A stretch of DNA of 64,000 nucleotides from Candidatus Binatus sp. (GTDB taxonomy: Bacteria > Desulfobacterota > Binatia > Binatales > Binataceae). The position numbers and the translations under genes are program-made. Below, one piece after another: positions 35,210-48,151 of this stretch. Location: assembly GCF_036567905.1 (NCBI RefSeq), contig NZ_DATCTO010000054.1, positions 1-64,000 of the forward strand, in the 5' to 3' direction. How positions within the stretch are numbered: position 1 is the first letter of the stretch; every line of letters begins with the position of its first letter. The notes under the pieces are model-generated. The model was not told where the DNA came from. It ran no database searches and worked only from the letters and a program-made list of their open reading frames with translations.

Positions 35210-36952
35210 CTACGCGGCGGATTTCTCGATGTCGTAGCGCCGCGGCCGCGGCTTGATGAGACTCACGTCAACCGGCTCCCAACTGAAACGCGGGCCGTCG
35301 GACGACCACGCCGCCATGGTGGTCTTCATGAAATTCGCGTCGTCGCGTTCGGGAAAATCGGGCTTGTAGTGCGCTCCGCGCGATTCATTGCGATTGAGTG
35401 CGCCGAGCGTAATCGGCCGCGCGATCTCGAGCATGTTCCATAGCTGGCGGACGAACAACACTTCCTGGTTCGCCCACTTGCCCTTGTCGTTGAGCCCGAT
35501 TCGGCCCCATCGATCCTTGAACTCGAGCAGCTTGTTGTCGGTCGCTTTGAGCTTGTCATTATAGCGCACGACGGTGACGTTCTCCGTCATGATGTCGCCG
35601 AGTTCGCGCCACACCGCAAACGCGTTCTCCGGACCGCTCATCTTGAAAATGTTGTCGAATGATTCGCGCTGACGCTTCAGCTCCTGATCGTAAATCTGCG
35701 AACTGGCGGCGCTCTTGTGCGCCTTGGCATAGCCGATCATCGCCGGCTCGCAAATGTTGCCGCCGTGGATGCACGACAGCAGCGAGTTCGCGCCGAGCCG
35801 GTTGGCGCCGTGATATTGAAAGTCGCACTCGCCCGCCGCGAACAGCCCCGGGATGTTGGTCTGCTGATGGTAATCAACCCACAGACCGCCCATCGAGTAG
35901 TGCATCGCCGGGAAAATCTTCATCGGAACCTTGCGCGGATCCTGGCCGGAAAACTTCTGGTAGATTTCGAGCACGCCCGCGACCTTGCGATTGAGTTCCT
36001 CGGGATCGAGATGGCTCACGTCGAGATAAACCAGCGGATTGCCGTCAACCCCGAGCTTCATCTCGAACACGACCTTGTGAATCGCGCGGGTCGCGATGTC
36101 GCGCGGCACCAGGTTGCCGTACGCCGGGTACATGTCTTCAAGGAAGTACCACGGCTTGCCGTCGCGATAGGTCCACACCCGTCCACCCTCTCCACGAATC
36201 GACTCCGAGATGAGACGATACTTGTCCTCACCCTGCATTGCGGTGGGATGCACTTGGACGAACTCGCCGTTGGCGTAGGTCGAGCCCGCCTGGTAACACG
36301 CGCTGACCGCCGATCCCGTACACACCAGCGACTGCGTCGAGCGGCCGTAGACCAAGCCCGGGCCGCCGGTTGCGACGAGCGTGGTGTCGGCGGGAAACGC
36401 GCGCATCTCGAGCGAGCGCGTGTCGATCGCAACGATCCCACGGCAGTTTCCCGACTCGTCCTGCACGATGCTCAGCATCTCCCAGCCTTCGAACTTGCGC
36501 ACCAGGCCTGCCGCCTCGTAGCGGCGGACCTGCTCGTCCAATGCGTACAGCAGCTGCTGCCCGGTGGTGGCGCCCGCGAATGCGGTGCGATGATGCTTGG
36601 TGCCGCCGAAGCGGCGGAAGTCGAGCAGGCCTTCGGGCGTGCGATTGAACATTACGCCCATCCGATCGAACAGGTAGATGATGGCCGGCGCGGCCTCGCA
36701 CATCGCCTTGACGGGCGGCTGATGGGCCAAAAAGTCGCCGCCGTAAATCGTATCGTCAAAGTGAATCATCGGCGAGTCGCCCTCGCCTTTGGTATTGACC
36801 GCGCCGTTGATTCCGCCCTGCGCGCATACCGAATGCGAACGCTTGACCGGGACGATGGAGAAGAGATCGACTTGCTCGCCCTGCTCCGCGAGTTTCATTG
36901 CCGCGGTCAAACCTGCCAGCCCGCCGCCTACGATTATGTGATGCCCTGGCAT
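35210..36952 (-). CDS. sdhA: Succinate dehydrogenase / fumarate reductase flavoprotein subunit
   Basis: 580 residues from ATG 36952, preceded by GAGGAG. FAD site GGGLAGLTAAMKLAE; H40 in RSHSVCAQGGINGA is the expected covalent FAD attachment; the active-site segment HPTAMQGEDKYRLISESIRG with Arg is present. The sequence resembles the B-type (Bacillus/Bdellovibrio/Wolinella-like) enzymes that pair with a single di-heme cytochrome subunit, in line with the sdhC next to it. A much longer upstream frame is spurious. Confidence 0.96.
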   Translation of the reverse strand: MPGHHIIVGGGLAGLTAAMKLAEQGEQVDLFSIVPVKRSHSVCAQGGINGAVNTKGEGDSPMIHFDDTIYGGDFLAHQPPVKAMCEAAPAIIYLFDRMGVMFNRTPEGLLDFRRFGGTKHHRTAFAGATTGQQLLYALDEQVRRYEAAGLVRKFEGWEMLSIVQDESGNCRGIVAIDTRSLEMRAFPADTTLVATGGPGLVYGRSTQSLVCTGSAVSACYQAGSTYANGEFVQVHPTAMQGEDKYRLISESIRGEGGRVWTYRDGKPWYFLEDMYPAYGNLVPRDIATRAIHKVVFEMKLGVDGNPLVYLDVSHLDPEELNRKVAGVLEIYQKFSGQDPRKVPMKIFPAMHYSMGGLWVDYHQQTNIPGLFAAGECDFQYHGANRLGANSLLSCIHGGNICEPAMIGYAKAHKSAASSQIYDQELKRQRESFDNIFKMSGPENAFAVWRELGDIMTENVTVVRYNDKLKATDNKLLEFKDRWGRIGLNDKGKWANQEVLFVRQLWNMLEIARPITLGALNRNESRGAHYKPDFPERDDANFMKTTMAAWSSDGPRFSWEPVDVSLIKPRPRRYDIEKSAA

Positions 36953-36963
36953 TGGTTTTCTCC

Positions 36964-37626
36964 TCAGGCGGGTGCGCGAAATGCGAGCAAAATTGAAACG
37001 CCGACGATCGCCATGATGATGAACAGCGCAACGCACGCGCGATTCACCAGCGTTTGCGCCCTGGGACCGACCGCAATTCCCCACGTGATCGTGAACGTGA
37101 AAATGCCGTTGGTCAGGTGATAGACGCACGCCAGCGTCCCGACCAGGTAGGCCGTCAGAATCAGCGGATTCATCATGAAGTTATGCATCCGCAGGTAATC
37201 CGTCTCGACGCCGGTGGCGTAGAAAACCCCGCGCGTCGAGAGGACGTGAAAGCCGATGAACAGGAACGCGAGTATCCCGGTGATGCGCTGTAACGTGTAC
37301 TGGTAGTTGCGCTCGTATGGGTAGTCGTTGGGCTGCGCGGTGGCCGTGATGACCAATCCGTAAATCGCATGGTAGAGAATCGGAATCCACAGGACCAACG
37401 CTTCGACCGCGATCTGAAACGGAATATTGCGCGTGAACTCGGTTTCCTTCCACCACATCGCGCCGCCCTTCAGGACGAAGGCGTTTTCGAAGAAGTGGAA
37501 AAATAAAAATCCGCCGATCGGAATGATTCCCGACAGCGAGTGCAACCTGCGCAGCAGCCAGTGGCGCTCGTCTGCCGTCATCCCCGCCGTAATCGCCGGC
37601 GCTGCAACTGCCTCTGCTTCTGCCAT
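36964..37626 (-). CDS. sdhC: Succinate dehydrogenase cytochrome b subunit (di-heme, B-type)
   Basis: 220 residues with about five membrane helices. HSLSGIIPIGGFLFFHFFEN and FIGFHVLSTRG carry His residues suited to two b hemes. A single SdhC with no SdhD marks the B-type complex, which in other bacteria often uses menaquinone. The start is preceded by GGAAAGG. Lies 17 bases after mdh and 11 before sdhA. Confidence 0.93.
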   Translation of the reverse strand: MAEAEAVAAPAITAGMTADERHWLLRRLHSLSGIIPIGGFLFFHFFENAFVLKGGAMWWKETEFTRNIPFQIAVEALVLWIPILYHAIYGLVITATAQPNDYPYERNYQYTLQRITGILAFLFIGFHVLSTRGVFYATGVETDYLRMHNFMMNPLILTAYLVGTLACVYHLTNGIFTFTITWGIAVGPRAQTLVNRACVALFIIMAIVGVSILLAFRAPA

Positions 37627-37643
37627 AAGCCTTTCCCGAATCG

Positions 37644-38603
<960 letters not shown>

Positions 38604-38636
38604 CTAACTTCCGGTCGTTCGTTTTCTGAAGCCTAC

Positions 38637-38665
38637 CTTATATTCGTGTATTTGCTAATGAGCAA
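38637..38665 (-). promoter_or_regulatory. Putative promoter of the TCA operon
   Basis: On the minus strand TTGCTC (38665-38660), a 17-base spacer and TATAAG (38642-38637). The -10 is good and the -35 weak. It lies 43 bases before mdh in a 235-base gap with no gene. The rest of the gap holds only GC-rich inverted repeats near 38810-38828. Confidence 0.5.
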
Positions 38666-38829
38666 GACTTAAGTGGATGCGCCAACCGAACCGGAGCGGT
38701 CGGCGCGTCGCGCGCGGCGCCCGAATGCGCCGCCCAAACGCCCGATAGATAGCAGCGTTTGATGACGTTGTGAAGCAATCGGATTGGGCTATCCGTGACG
38801 CCACGGGCGGGATGCCCGCCCCGGCATAC

Positions 38830-40096
38830 TCAAGCGTGGCGGAGCCATCGCGAGAGCTCACGAATCGTGGGGCGCTTGCCGTACATCAGAATACCGGTCC
38901 GGTAGATTCGCCCGCTGATGAACATCGCCGCGCCAATCGTCGCGACCAGCAACAGCAATGACAGCGCGAGCTGCCATAGCGGCGGATTGTTGACAGCAAG
39001 GCGCTCGAACATCAGGATCGGCGAACAGAACGGAAACAGCGAAACCACCACCGAGGCCGGCGAATCCGACGCCGTCGCCACCGGCAGAATCATCGCCGAC
39101 GCAGCGATCAGCGGCAAGATGATCACGAAGTTCCACTGCTGCGCTTCGTCGATCGAATTGAAGATCGCGCCGACGCCGGCGAAGATCGCGCTGTACAGCA
39201 GGTAACCCAATATGTAGAAGACGACGAAATAGACGATCAGCGACGGGCCCACGTCGAGCGCCGTCATCGCGGCGCGGAAGTACAGGCTTCGCGACGCACT
39301 GAACGCCGCGATCGTGAACCATACCCCGATCTGCGTCAGGCCGACGCTGCCGGCGCCGAGAATCTTGCCGGTCATGAGTTCCTGCGCGCTCGCCGCGCAC
39401 AGCAAGACTTCGGTAATGCGCGCAGTCTTTTCTTCCATGACCGATCGCATCACTATCACGCCGTAGGACAGCAGCGAAAACAGCATCACGAACATGAGAA
39501 TCAACACGACTGCGGCGCCGCGCACCGCGTTGTACATCGAGGACGGCTTGCCCGCGCGGACCGCCGTGAGATCGACGGGCTGCAGCGTCGCGGCCACGTC
39601 GCCGGCGCTGCTGCCCTGCTTCACCATGCGATCCGCGGCGAACGCGTACGACAGCGCGTCGCCGAGCCGGCGCTGAAGAATGAAGTCGTCCGTGCGATCG
39701 GTCGCGAACACGACGTGACGGGAAGCGCGCGCCGCGCCGTCGAGCCACACGTAGCCTTCGATGCCGCCCGCGTCGAGCCGCTTGTCGAGTAGCTGGTGCT
39801 CGGCCGGCGACGCGGAAGAAACGACCGAGGCCTGGTAGGGCGTCCCCCGCTGGCGCATCAACTCGCCGCTGGCAAGTTCGGCCAGCGCGCGATTATCGGA
39901 TGCGATCACGACTCGCGCCGGGCGCTCGCTGTCACGCGCCATACCGGGCGCCGTCGATGCGCTGATCAGCGCGGGCAGGATCAGAAATACTCCCATCAGC
40001 AGCGGAGTCGCCAAGGTCGAGAAGATAAACGAGCGGGTCCTGACCCGCTCGAGGTATTCCCGTTGCGCGACGATCCAGACTTTGTGAATCGAGAAC

Positions 40097-40104
<8 letters not shown>
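38830..40104 (-). CDS. ABC-2 type transporter permease (NatB-like)
   Basis: 424 residues. One N-terminal membrane segment (about 25-48), a large outside loop, then about five membrane helices in the C-terminal half. VMEEKTARITEVLLCAASAQ is the conserved ABC-2 element after the second helix. Probably an exporter for Na+ or small molecules with the ATPase encoded upstream, which overlaps it by eight bases. Confidence 0.9.
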
Positions 40105-41002
<898 letters not shown>

Positions 41003-41031
41003 TGAGTGAAATGATTACGCCGGAGCGGGGC

Positions 41032-41072
41032 AAAAGAGAACGGGGCTGTCACGCATCGCGCGCGACAGCCCC
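41032..41072 (-). terminator. Intrinsic terminator after icd
   Basis: GGGGCTGTC and GACAGCCCC form a 9-bp perfect stem (41042-41050 with 41064-41072) around a 13-base loop. In the minus direction it is followed by G and TTCTCTTTT. It separates icd from the ABC genes. Confidence 0.75.
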
Positions 41073-41149
41073 ATCAAGGATTCGCTCTCACTCCACTTAG
41101 ACCCTCTGCCGAAAACGGGCGAGGGAATAAGAAAGAGGCAATTCAGAAG

Positions 41150-42397
<1,248 letters not shown>

Positions 42398-42544
42398 CGG
42401 TGTCTCGCTTCGCCTCTCTGGTTGATTGATTGAGCGCGAACGCGATCCGCACTATCACCGCGGCGCGCAGCGCTCAGAGTTATCCGCCAATCATACATCA
42501 AAAAGTTTGCGATGCCATAGCCTAATAATTGCCCCGGCGATGTA

Positions 42545-42718
42545 TTAGACGGACACACTGCCGAGCGCCCTTCGCTGACGCGGGCGCGGTGTCAGGATTA
42601 CGCTGTCTCCATCGGGCTCGATGAGAACTTCATCGGCGGAGAACCTGAACTGCTTTGGAATCCGAACCGCCTGACTGCGGCCGATCTTGAACACCTTCGC
42701 GGTTTCACGCTTTGGCAT
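42545..42718 (-). CDS. VapB/AbrB-type antitoxin, apparently orphan
   Basis: 57 residues from ATG 42718 to TAA 42545. MPKRETAKVFKIGRSQAVRI followed by PKQFRFSADEVLIEPDGDSV has the swapped-hairpin AbrB DNA-binding pattern (NGxSQAVRIPK) of VapB antitoxins. A VapC toxin would normally follow, but none is seen between here and icd. Either the toxin was lost or this acts as a lone regulator. Confidence 0.75.
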   Translation of the reverse strand: MPKRETAKVFKIGRSQAVRIPKQFRFSADEVLIEPDGDSVILTPRPRQRRALGSVSV

Positions 42719-42788
42719 CGTCTGATATTTACCATATGAGTTCGACTATCGACGAGGCCGCCCGCGGACCAATCAAGCGGAGCATCCG

Positions 42789-44003
42789 ATGGATTTCACC
42801 TACACGCCGGAACAGGAAAAATTTCGCGCCGAATTGCGGCGCTGGCTTGAAAAGAACTCCGCCGAAGCCTTCGGGCGCACGGGCGAGGGTCTCGGCGGCT
42901 CGACTGCCAGCCTGCTCGACGTTCGCGACGACGGGCGATGGAATCAACTGCTCGACTACCATCGCCGGCTCTACCAGGCCGGCTACGTAGCGCTGCACTG
43001 GCCCAAGGAATGGGGCGGAGGCGGCGCGAGCATGATCGATCAGGCCATCTACCAGGACGAAGTCTTGGGGCTCGCGCTGCCGCTGTACGGCGCCAATCAG
43101 CTCGCGATCGATCGAATCGGCCCGACCATCATGCATCTGGGCACCGAGCAGCAGAAAAAACGCTACCTGCTCAAGATGCTGACCGGCGAGGAAATCTGGT
43201 GCCAGGGTTATTCCGAACCCAACGCGGGCTCCGATCTCGCGGCCCTGCAGACGCGCGCGGTGCTCGACGGCGACACCTTCGTCATCAACGGGCAGAAAGT
43301 ATGGACCAGTCTGGCGCATCGCGCGGACTGGCAGGTGCTGCTGGTGCGCAGCGACCCCGCGGCGCCCAAGCACAAAGGGATTTCGTACCTGCTGGTCGAT
43401 ATGCATAGCCCCGGGATCACGGTGCGTCCGCTGGTTCAGATCACGGGCGACGCCGGATTCAACGAGGTCTTTTACGACAACGTGCGCGTGCCCAAGGAAA
43501 ACCTGGTCGGCGAGCTGAACGCGGGATGGCAGGTGTCGATCGCGACGCTCATGTACGAACGAGTTTCCGGCGGCACGCGGCATCCGGTGGAACGCACGAT
43601 CGGCGAGCTGCTCGAGCTCGCGAAGAAAGTGGATTTCCAGGGCGGCCCCGCGTGGAAGCATCCGTACGTGCGGCAGAAACTCGCGCAGTTCGCGAGCGAG
43701 GCGCGATGCCTGCGCCTGTCGCGCTACCGCTCGCTGTCGGCGCAGCTCAAGGGCAAGGTGCCCGGGGTGGAGAGCTCATTCGGCAAACTTTTCGCCACCG
43801 AGCTGAACTTGAGAGTCGCGATGTTCGCCGATGAGATGCTTGGCGCGTTCGCCAACGTCGAAGGCGGCAGCCTCGGCGCGGTCGAGGGCGGCCGCTGGAT
43901 GCATCGGACGCTGGCGGCGCGCGGGCTGACGATCGCGGCGGGCTCGAGCGAGATTCAGCACAACATCATTGGCGAGCGGGTGCTCAAGCTGCCCAAGGGC
44001 TGA
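42789..44003 (+). CDS. Acyl-CoA dehydrogenase
   Basis: 404 residues. YSEPNAGSDLAALQTRA is the FAD/substrate signature 1, and GSSEIQHNIIGERVLKLP the C-terminal signature. The FadE-like class typical of steroid or branched acyl-CoA catabolism is possible from the WPKEWGGGGASM region, but the substrate is unknown. GGAG precedes ATG. It stands alone, with no other beta-oxidation genes nearby. Confidence 0.93.
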   Translation: MDFTYTPEQEKFRAELRRWLEKNSAEAFGRTGEGLGGSTASLLDVRDDGRWNQLLDYHRRLYQAGYVALHWPKEWGGGGASMIDQAIYQDEVLGLALPLYGANQLAIDRIGPTIMHLGTEQQKKRYLLKMLTGEEIWCQGYSEPNAGSDLAALQTRAVLDGDTFVINGQKVWTSLAHRADWQVLLVRSDPAAPKHKGISYLLVDMHSPGITVRPLVQITGDAGFNEVFYDNVRVPKENLVGELNAGWQVSIATLMYERVSGGTRHPVERTIGELLELAKKVDFQGGPAWKHPYVRQKLAQFASEARCLRLSRYRSLSAQLKGKVPGVESSFGKLFATELNLRVAMFADEMLGAFANVEGGSLGAVEGGRWMHRTLAARGLTIAAGSSEIQHNIIGERVLKLPKG

Positions 44004-44042
44004 CGCAGGGGTGCGAAACTAAAATCGAAGCACTTGATTTTA

Positions 44043-44096
44043 TGTGAAACCCACCGTGGGTTTCACACTTCCTTGGGCAGGGCTGAGCCCTGCACC
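44043..44096 (+). repeat. Dispersed double-hairpin repeat, copy B
   Basis: Best-formed copy. Hairpin 1: GTGAAACCCAC (44044-44054) and GTGGGTTTCAC (44056-44066), an 11-bp perfect stem. Spacer ACTTCCTTGG. Hairpin 2: GCAGGGCT (44077-44084) and AGCCCTGC (44086-44093). A further inverted repeat (GCGAAAA ... TTTTCGC) and a TCATCCTGAGCG motif follow in the same gap, which otherwise holds no gene. Confidence 0.85.
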
Positions 44097-44212
44097 GCAG
44101 TGAGAAGACGCGAAAATCTGCGCAGCGCATCTTTTCGCGACTACGCAATGGAAGAACCGCGGGCGCGCTTTTTGTATCATCCTGAGCGCAGCGAAGGAAC
44201 CCAGATCGCTTG

Positions 44213-44923
44213 TCAGGTGCCCTGGATTGGGGAGGCCCAGCGCGAAAAGACGGTGTCGGAAATCTTTTCCAGCGACGCCGTGAACTCGGCGGCCTGAGCG
44301 ATCATTGGAGCGGCTGCGATATTCTCGCGGACTAATTCCTTCGCGAACGCATCGGCCATCGCCGCGACTCCGTCGCGCGTCAGCTCGAAATGAAACTGGA
44401 AGCCGTACGCCTTGTCGCCGTGACGAAACGCCTGGCACGGGGTTTTCTCCGACGATGCGAGCAAGACCGCACCCGGCGGCAGATCGAAGCTGTCGCCATG
44501 CCAATGAAACGGCGTCATCGTCTCGGGCAAATCGCGCATCAGACGATCGTGTTTGGCAAAATCGCTGAGCCGGATCGGATGCCATCCGATTTCCTTGCCG
44601 TTGGGGTTGCGATCGACCTTCGCGCCGAGCGCGGCCGCAATAATCTGCGCGCCCAGGCATACGCCGAGCACCGGCAGATTCGATTTCATCGCGTCTTCGA
44701 CCAGGCGCATCTCGTCGCGCAGCCACGGATGCCGGTCAGTCTGATCGACACCCATCGGACCGCCCATGACGATCAGGCCGCCGGCGCCCTTCATGCTCGC
44801 GGGCACTGGCTGGCCGTCGTAAACGCGCACGTATTGCCAGGCGAGCGCGGCGCCTTCGAGCGCGTCGGCTATGGCGCCGAGATTCTCGACTGGGTGATGC
44901 TGCAAAACATAAATCTTCGCCAT
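44213..44923 (-). CDS. Class-I glutamine amidotransferase (GuaA-like type 1)
   Basis: 236 residues. The catalytic Cys is in GVCLGAQ, the His in FQFHFELT. Standalone members act on gamma-glutamyl compounds or deliver ammonia to unknown partners; the substrate is not known. Lies downstream of ruvB on the same strand. Confidence 0.88.
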   Translation of the reverse strand: MAKIYVLQHHPVENLGAIADALEGAALAWQYVRVYDGQPVPASMKGAGGLIVMGGPMGVDQTDRHPWLRDEMRLVEDAMKSNLPVLGVCLGAQIIAAALGAKVDRNPNGKEIGWHPIRLSDFAKHDRLMRDLPETMTPFHWHGDSFDLPPGAVLLASSEKTPCQAFRHGDKAYGFQFHFELTRDGVAAMADAFAKELVRENIAAAPMIAQAAEFTASLEKISDTVFSRWASPIQGT

Positions 44924-44955
44924 CGAATGAATCTCCGACGCGATCGAAACAATCG

Positions 44956-46020
44956 CTAGAGCATAGTGCCACGGCGGACGCGGCCGAGATGCGCATAGGC
45001 GCGCTGGGTCGCGACGCGGCCGCGCGAAGTGCGCGCCAGGAATCCCTCCTGCAGCAGGTAGGGCTCGTAAACTTCCTCGATGGTGTCGGATTCCTCGCCG
45101 ACCGCGGCGGCAAGACTCTCGACGCCAACCGGTCCGCCGTCGAACTTGTCGATTATCGCGCCGAGAATCGCGCGGTCCATCTTGTCGAAGCCGGCGGTGT
45201 CGATTTCGAGCAGGTCGAGCGCGGCCAGCGCGATTTCGCGGGTCACGACCGGCGCCTCGTTGACCTGCGCGAAGTCGCGCACGCGGCGCAGCAGGCGGTT
45301 GGCGATGCGGGGTGTGCCGCGCGAGCGCGAGGCTATTTCGGTGGCTCCATTGTCGTCGATCGCCATCTTCAGCAAGTCGGCGGAGCGGCGCACTATCTCG
45401 CCCAGTTCAGCGTGATCGTAAAAGTCGAGGTGAAAATGCTGGCCGAATCTGTCGCGCAACGGCGAACTCAGCAAGCCCGATCGGGTGGTCGCGCCCACCA
45501 GAGTGAATGGATTGACCGAGAGCTTCATCGTGTGCGCGCCCATCCCCTCGCCGACCATCATATGAAAGTCGAAATCCTCCATCGCCGAGTACAGCCGCTC
45601 CTCGACCGGTTTTTGCAGGCGGTGGATTTCATCGATGAAAAGCACGTCGCCCTTTTCGAGATTGGTGAGGATCCCCGCCAGATCAGCCTGGCGTTCGAGC
45701 GCGGGCCCCGAGGTGACGCGGACGTTCACGACCATCTCGCGCGCGATGATGTGCGCGAGCGAGGTCTTGCCCAGTCCGGGCGGCCCCGACAGCAGAACGT
45801 GGTCCATGGCCTCGTCGCGTCCGCGCGCCGCCTTGATCGACATCCCCAGGATTTTTTTGGTGCGCTCCTGTCCGACGAACTCAGAGAGCTCGCGCGGGCG
45901 CAGCGCCAAGTCGAGCTTGCGATCCTCGTCGATGGCCGGGCGCGGCGCGGCACGGCCATCGGTTGGAGGCGGCGCGCTCTTTTCCGCGCCGGCATCTTCG
46001 CGAGGCTTATTTTTCGCCAA
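44956..46020 (-). CDS. ruvB: Holliday junction branch-migration ATPase RuvB
   Basis: 354 residues. Walker [11 protein letters not shown], Walker [27 protein letters not shown] (sensor and arginine finger), winged-helix C-terminus ending [12 protein letters not shown] start at 46020 overlaps ruvA by 14 bases. Hexameric motor for junction migration with RuvA. Confidence 0.97.
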   Translation of the reverse strand: MAKNKPREDAGAEKSAPPPTDGRAAPRPAIDEDRKLDLALRPRELSEFVGQERTKKILGMSIKAARGRDEAMDHVLLSGPPGLGKTSLAHIIAREMVVNVRVTSGPALERQADLAGILTNLEKGDVLFIDEIHRLQKPVEERLYSAMEDFDFHMMVGEGMGAHTMKLSVNPFTLVGATTRSGLLSSPLRDRFGQHFHLDFYDHAELGEIVRRSADLLKMAIDDNGATEIASRSRGTPRIANRLLRRVRDFAQVNEAPVVTREIALAALDLLEIDTAGFDKMDRAILGAIIDKFDGGPVGVESLAAAVGEESDTIEEVYEPYLLQEGFLARTSRGRVATQRAYAHLGRVRRGTML

Positions 46021-46648
46021 ACAGCACCGCCAGCGATTTGCGAATCAAAACTTCCAGATTGTCCGCCGCGCCGGCGTCCGCGGCGAGCACCGCGTCAACC
46101 GTGCGTTTGGCTTCAACCGGCTTCATGCCGAGGTTCACCAGCACTGAAACTGCTTCATCGGCCGCGCCGGCCGGTCTTCCGTTTCCATCCGGCGCGGGCC
46201 GGATATAGCCGTCGGGCGCGCTGGTTGACGGCGCCGCCATCTTCAAGGCGGCGACTTTGTCGCGCAGTTCGCGCACGACCCGCTCCGCGACCTTGGGACC
46301 GACGCCGGGCACCGCGTCGATTCTGTCCACGTCGCCCTTGCCGATTGCGGCGACCAGTTCTTCGGGCGCAAGGACCGACAGGATCGCCAGGGCGAGTTTC
46401 GGGCCGACGTGCTGCACGCTCATCAGCAGGTCGAAGGCGCGTTTCTCGGTGGCGCTGGAGAATCCGTAAAGCGTGAGCGCATCCTCGCGCACGACCTGGC
46501 GTATCTCGAGCGCGACCCGGTCGCCGAGTTGCGGCAATCGGTAGTAGGTGCTCAGCGGAATCAGCACTTCGTAGCCGACGCCGCCGGTCTCGACGACGAT
46601 CCGGCCCGCATCGCGAACCGCCAGCGCGCCCGTCAGCGACGCGATCAT
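46007..46648 (-). CDS. ruvA: Holliday junction DNA helicase subunit RuvA
   Basis: 213 residues from ATG 46648. OB-fold N-terminus [20 protein letters not shown], helix-hairpin-helix [13 protein letters not shown], and a C-terminal three-helix RuvB-binding domain ([20 protein letters not shown]). Start overlaps the ruvC stop as ATGA. Confidence 0.96.
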   Translation of the reverse strand: MIASLTGALAVRDAGRIVVETGGVGYEVLIPLSTYYRLPQLGDRVALEIRQVVREDALTLYGFSSATEKRAFDLLMSVQHVGPKLALAILSVLAPEELVAAIGKGDVDRIDAVPGVGPKVAERVVRELRDKVAALKMAAPSTSAPDGYIRPAPDGNGRPAGAADEAVSVLVNLGMKPVEAKRTVDAVLAADAGAADNLEVLIRKSLAVLFGEK

Positions 46649-47190
46649 TGCGGCGCCATCCGGGGCCTGCTTCGGCGCGGCGCGGGCGGGCGAATGCGCT
46701 CGATCGCCTCGACCAGGTTGGGGACGCGTCCGCGGCCAAGATGGCAAAGCGCCAGCGCGAGCGCGTCGGCGGCGTCGTCGGCGAGATCGATCGACGGGTC
46801 GAGATTCAGCGTCTTGCGCACCATGTATTTGACCTGCGCCTTGTCGGCGTGTCCGTGACCGGCGACGCAGAGCTTAACCTCGTTGGGCGGATATTCGAAC
46901 ATGGCGAGGCCGCGCTCCGCCGCCGCGAGCATCGCCATCGCGCGCGCCTCGCCGAGGCGAAACGCGCTTTGCACATTGGCAGCGACGAAATGACGCTCGA
47001 GGCTCAGCGCCTGGGGAGAGAACTCGTCGATGATGGCGAGAAGATTTTCGTGGATGCGGCGCAAGCGCCCGGGTCCCGGTGCGAGCGACGCGCATCGGAT
47101 CGTACCGGCGGTGACGAAGCGTGCGCCGGGACCTTCGACGACGCCGTAACCGCATACCGCACTCCCGGGATCCACCCCGAGTATCCGCAT
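46645..47190 (-). CDS. ruvC: Holliday junction resolvase RuvC
   Basis: 181 residues, RNase-H fold. LGVDPGSAVCGYGVVE provides the first catalytic Asp, SLERHFVAANVQSAFRLGEA a Glu, and DLADDAADALALALCHL the C-terminal acidic pair. Symmetric cleavage of Holliday junctions. Confidence 0.96.
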   Translation of the reverse strand: MRILGVDPGSAVCGYGVVEGPGARFVTAGTIRCASLAPGPGRLRRIHENLLAIIDEFSPQALSLERHFVAANVQSAFRLGEARAMAMLAAAERGLAMFEYPPNEVKLCVAGHGHADKAQVKYMVRKTLNLDPSIDLADDAADALALALCHLGRGRVPNLVEAIERIRPPAPRRSRPRMAPQ

Positions 47191-47222
47191 ACCCCCACCT
47201 CCGCAGCAGAACCCGCGCGCCG

Positions 47223-47975
47223 CTAGGCCGCCGAGAACTGCGCCATCTCTTGGTCGCTGATGTCGAAGTTCGCGGCGACGTTCTGCACGTCATCGTGATC
47301 CTCGAGTTCTTCCATCAGCTTGAGCACCTGCTCGGCCGCATGGCCGGAAACCGCGACCGTATTTTCGGGAATCCGTGTTTGTTCCGAATGCGCGATCGCA
47401 AGCCCGGCCTTTTCCAGCGCGTCGCGCACGGCGTTCAATTTGTCGGGCGAAGTGAGGACCTGGAAGGTATCGCCGTCGCTGGTCACGTCGTCGGCGCCGG
47501 CGTCGAGCGCGAGTTCGAGCAGCTTGTCCTCGTCGATGGCGGATTTTTCGATTCCGATCAGGCCGCGCTTCTTGAACATCCAGCCGACGCATCCCGCCTC
47601 GCCCAGGTTGCCGGCGCGCCGGGAGAAGATGAAGCGCAACTCGGCGACGGTGCGATTGCGATTGTCCGAGAGCACGTCAACCATTATCGCGACGCCGCCG
47701 GGGCCGTAGCCTTCGTAGGTGATTTCCTCGAGCGACGCGCCGGCGATTTCGCCGGTGCCCTTCTTGATCGCGCGATCGATGTTGTCGTTGGGCATCGATT
47801 GCTTCTTGGCCAGCGTCACGGCGGTGCGCAAGCGCGGATTGGAATTAAGGTCGCCGCCGCCGAGTCGCGCCGCGATCGTGATTTCCTTGATCAGCTTGGT
47901 GAAGGCGCGGCCGCGCTTGGAATCGGTAATCGCCTTCTTATGCTTGATCGAACTCCATTTCGAATGACCCGACAT
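47223..47975 (-). CDS. YebC/PmpR-family protein
   Basis: 250 residues. [20 protein letters not shown] is the family start, and [20 protein letters not shown] the conserved core. Members act as transcriptional regulators or as translation factors easing ribosome stalls. Directly upstream of ruvCAB, a conserved order in proteobacteria. Confidence 0.96.
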   Translation of the reverse strand: MSGHSKWSSIKHKKAITDSKRGRAFTKLIKEITIAARLGGGDLNSNPRLRTAVTLAKKQSMPNDNIDRAIKKGTGEIAGASLEEITYEGYGPGGVAIMVDVLSDNRNRTVAELRFIFSRRAGNLGEAGCVGWMFKKRGLIGIEKSAIDEDKLLELALDAGADDVTSDGDTFQVLTSPDKLNAVRDALEKAGLAIAHSEQTRIPENTVAVSGHAAEQVLKLMEELEDHDDVQNVAANFDISDQEMAQFSAA

Positions 47976-48151
47976 GACAAATACCCTCGAGCGGGGCCGC
48001 CTTGGCGGGCGGGTCCCGGCGAAGCCGAGATTATCATAAAGATTCGTCCAAGGGGGAATGGCGCGGAGGCGATAGCGCCGCCACCGGCGAGTGTGGAAAA
48101 CTTGGACGCACTAGAGCCCGCTTCTGTTATCATGCTGGGGCGAGCGAGCCG

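Noticed and set aside
38806-38829. Inverted repeat GGGCGGG/CCCGCCC as terminator of the ABC permease gene
   Set aside because: No T tract follows on either strand.
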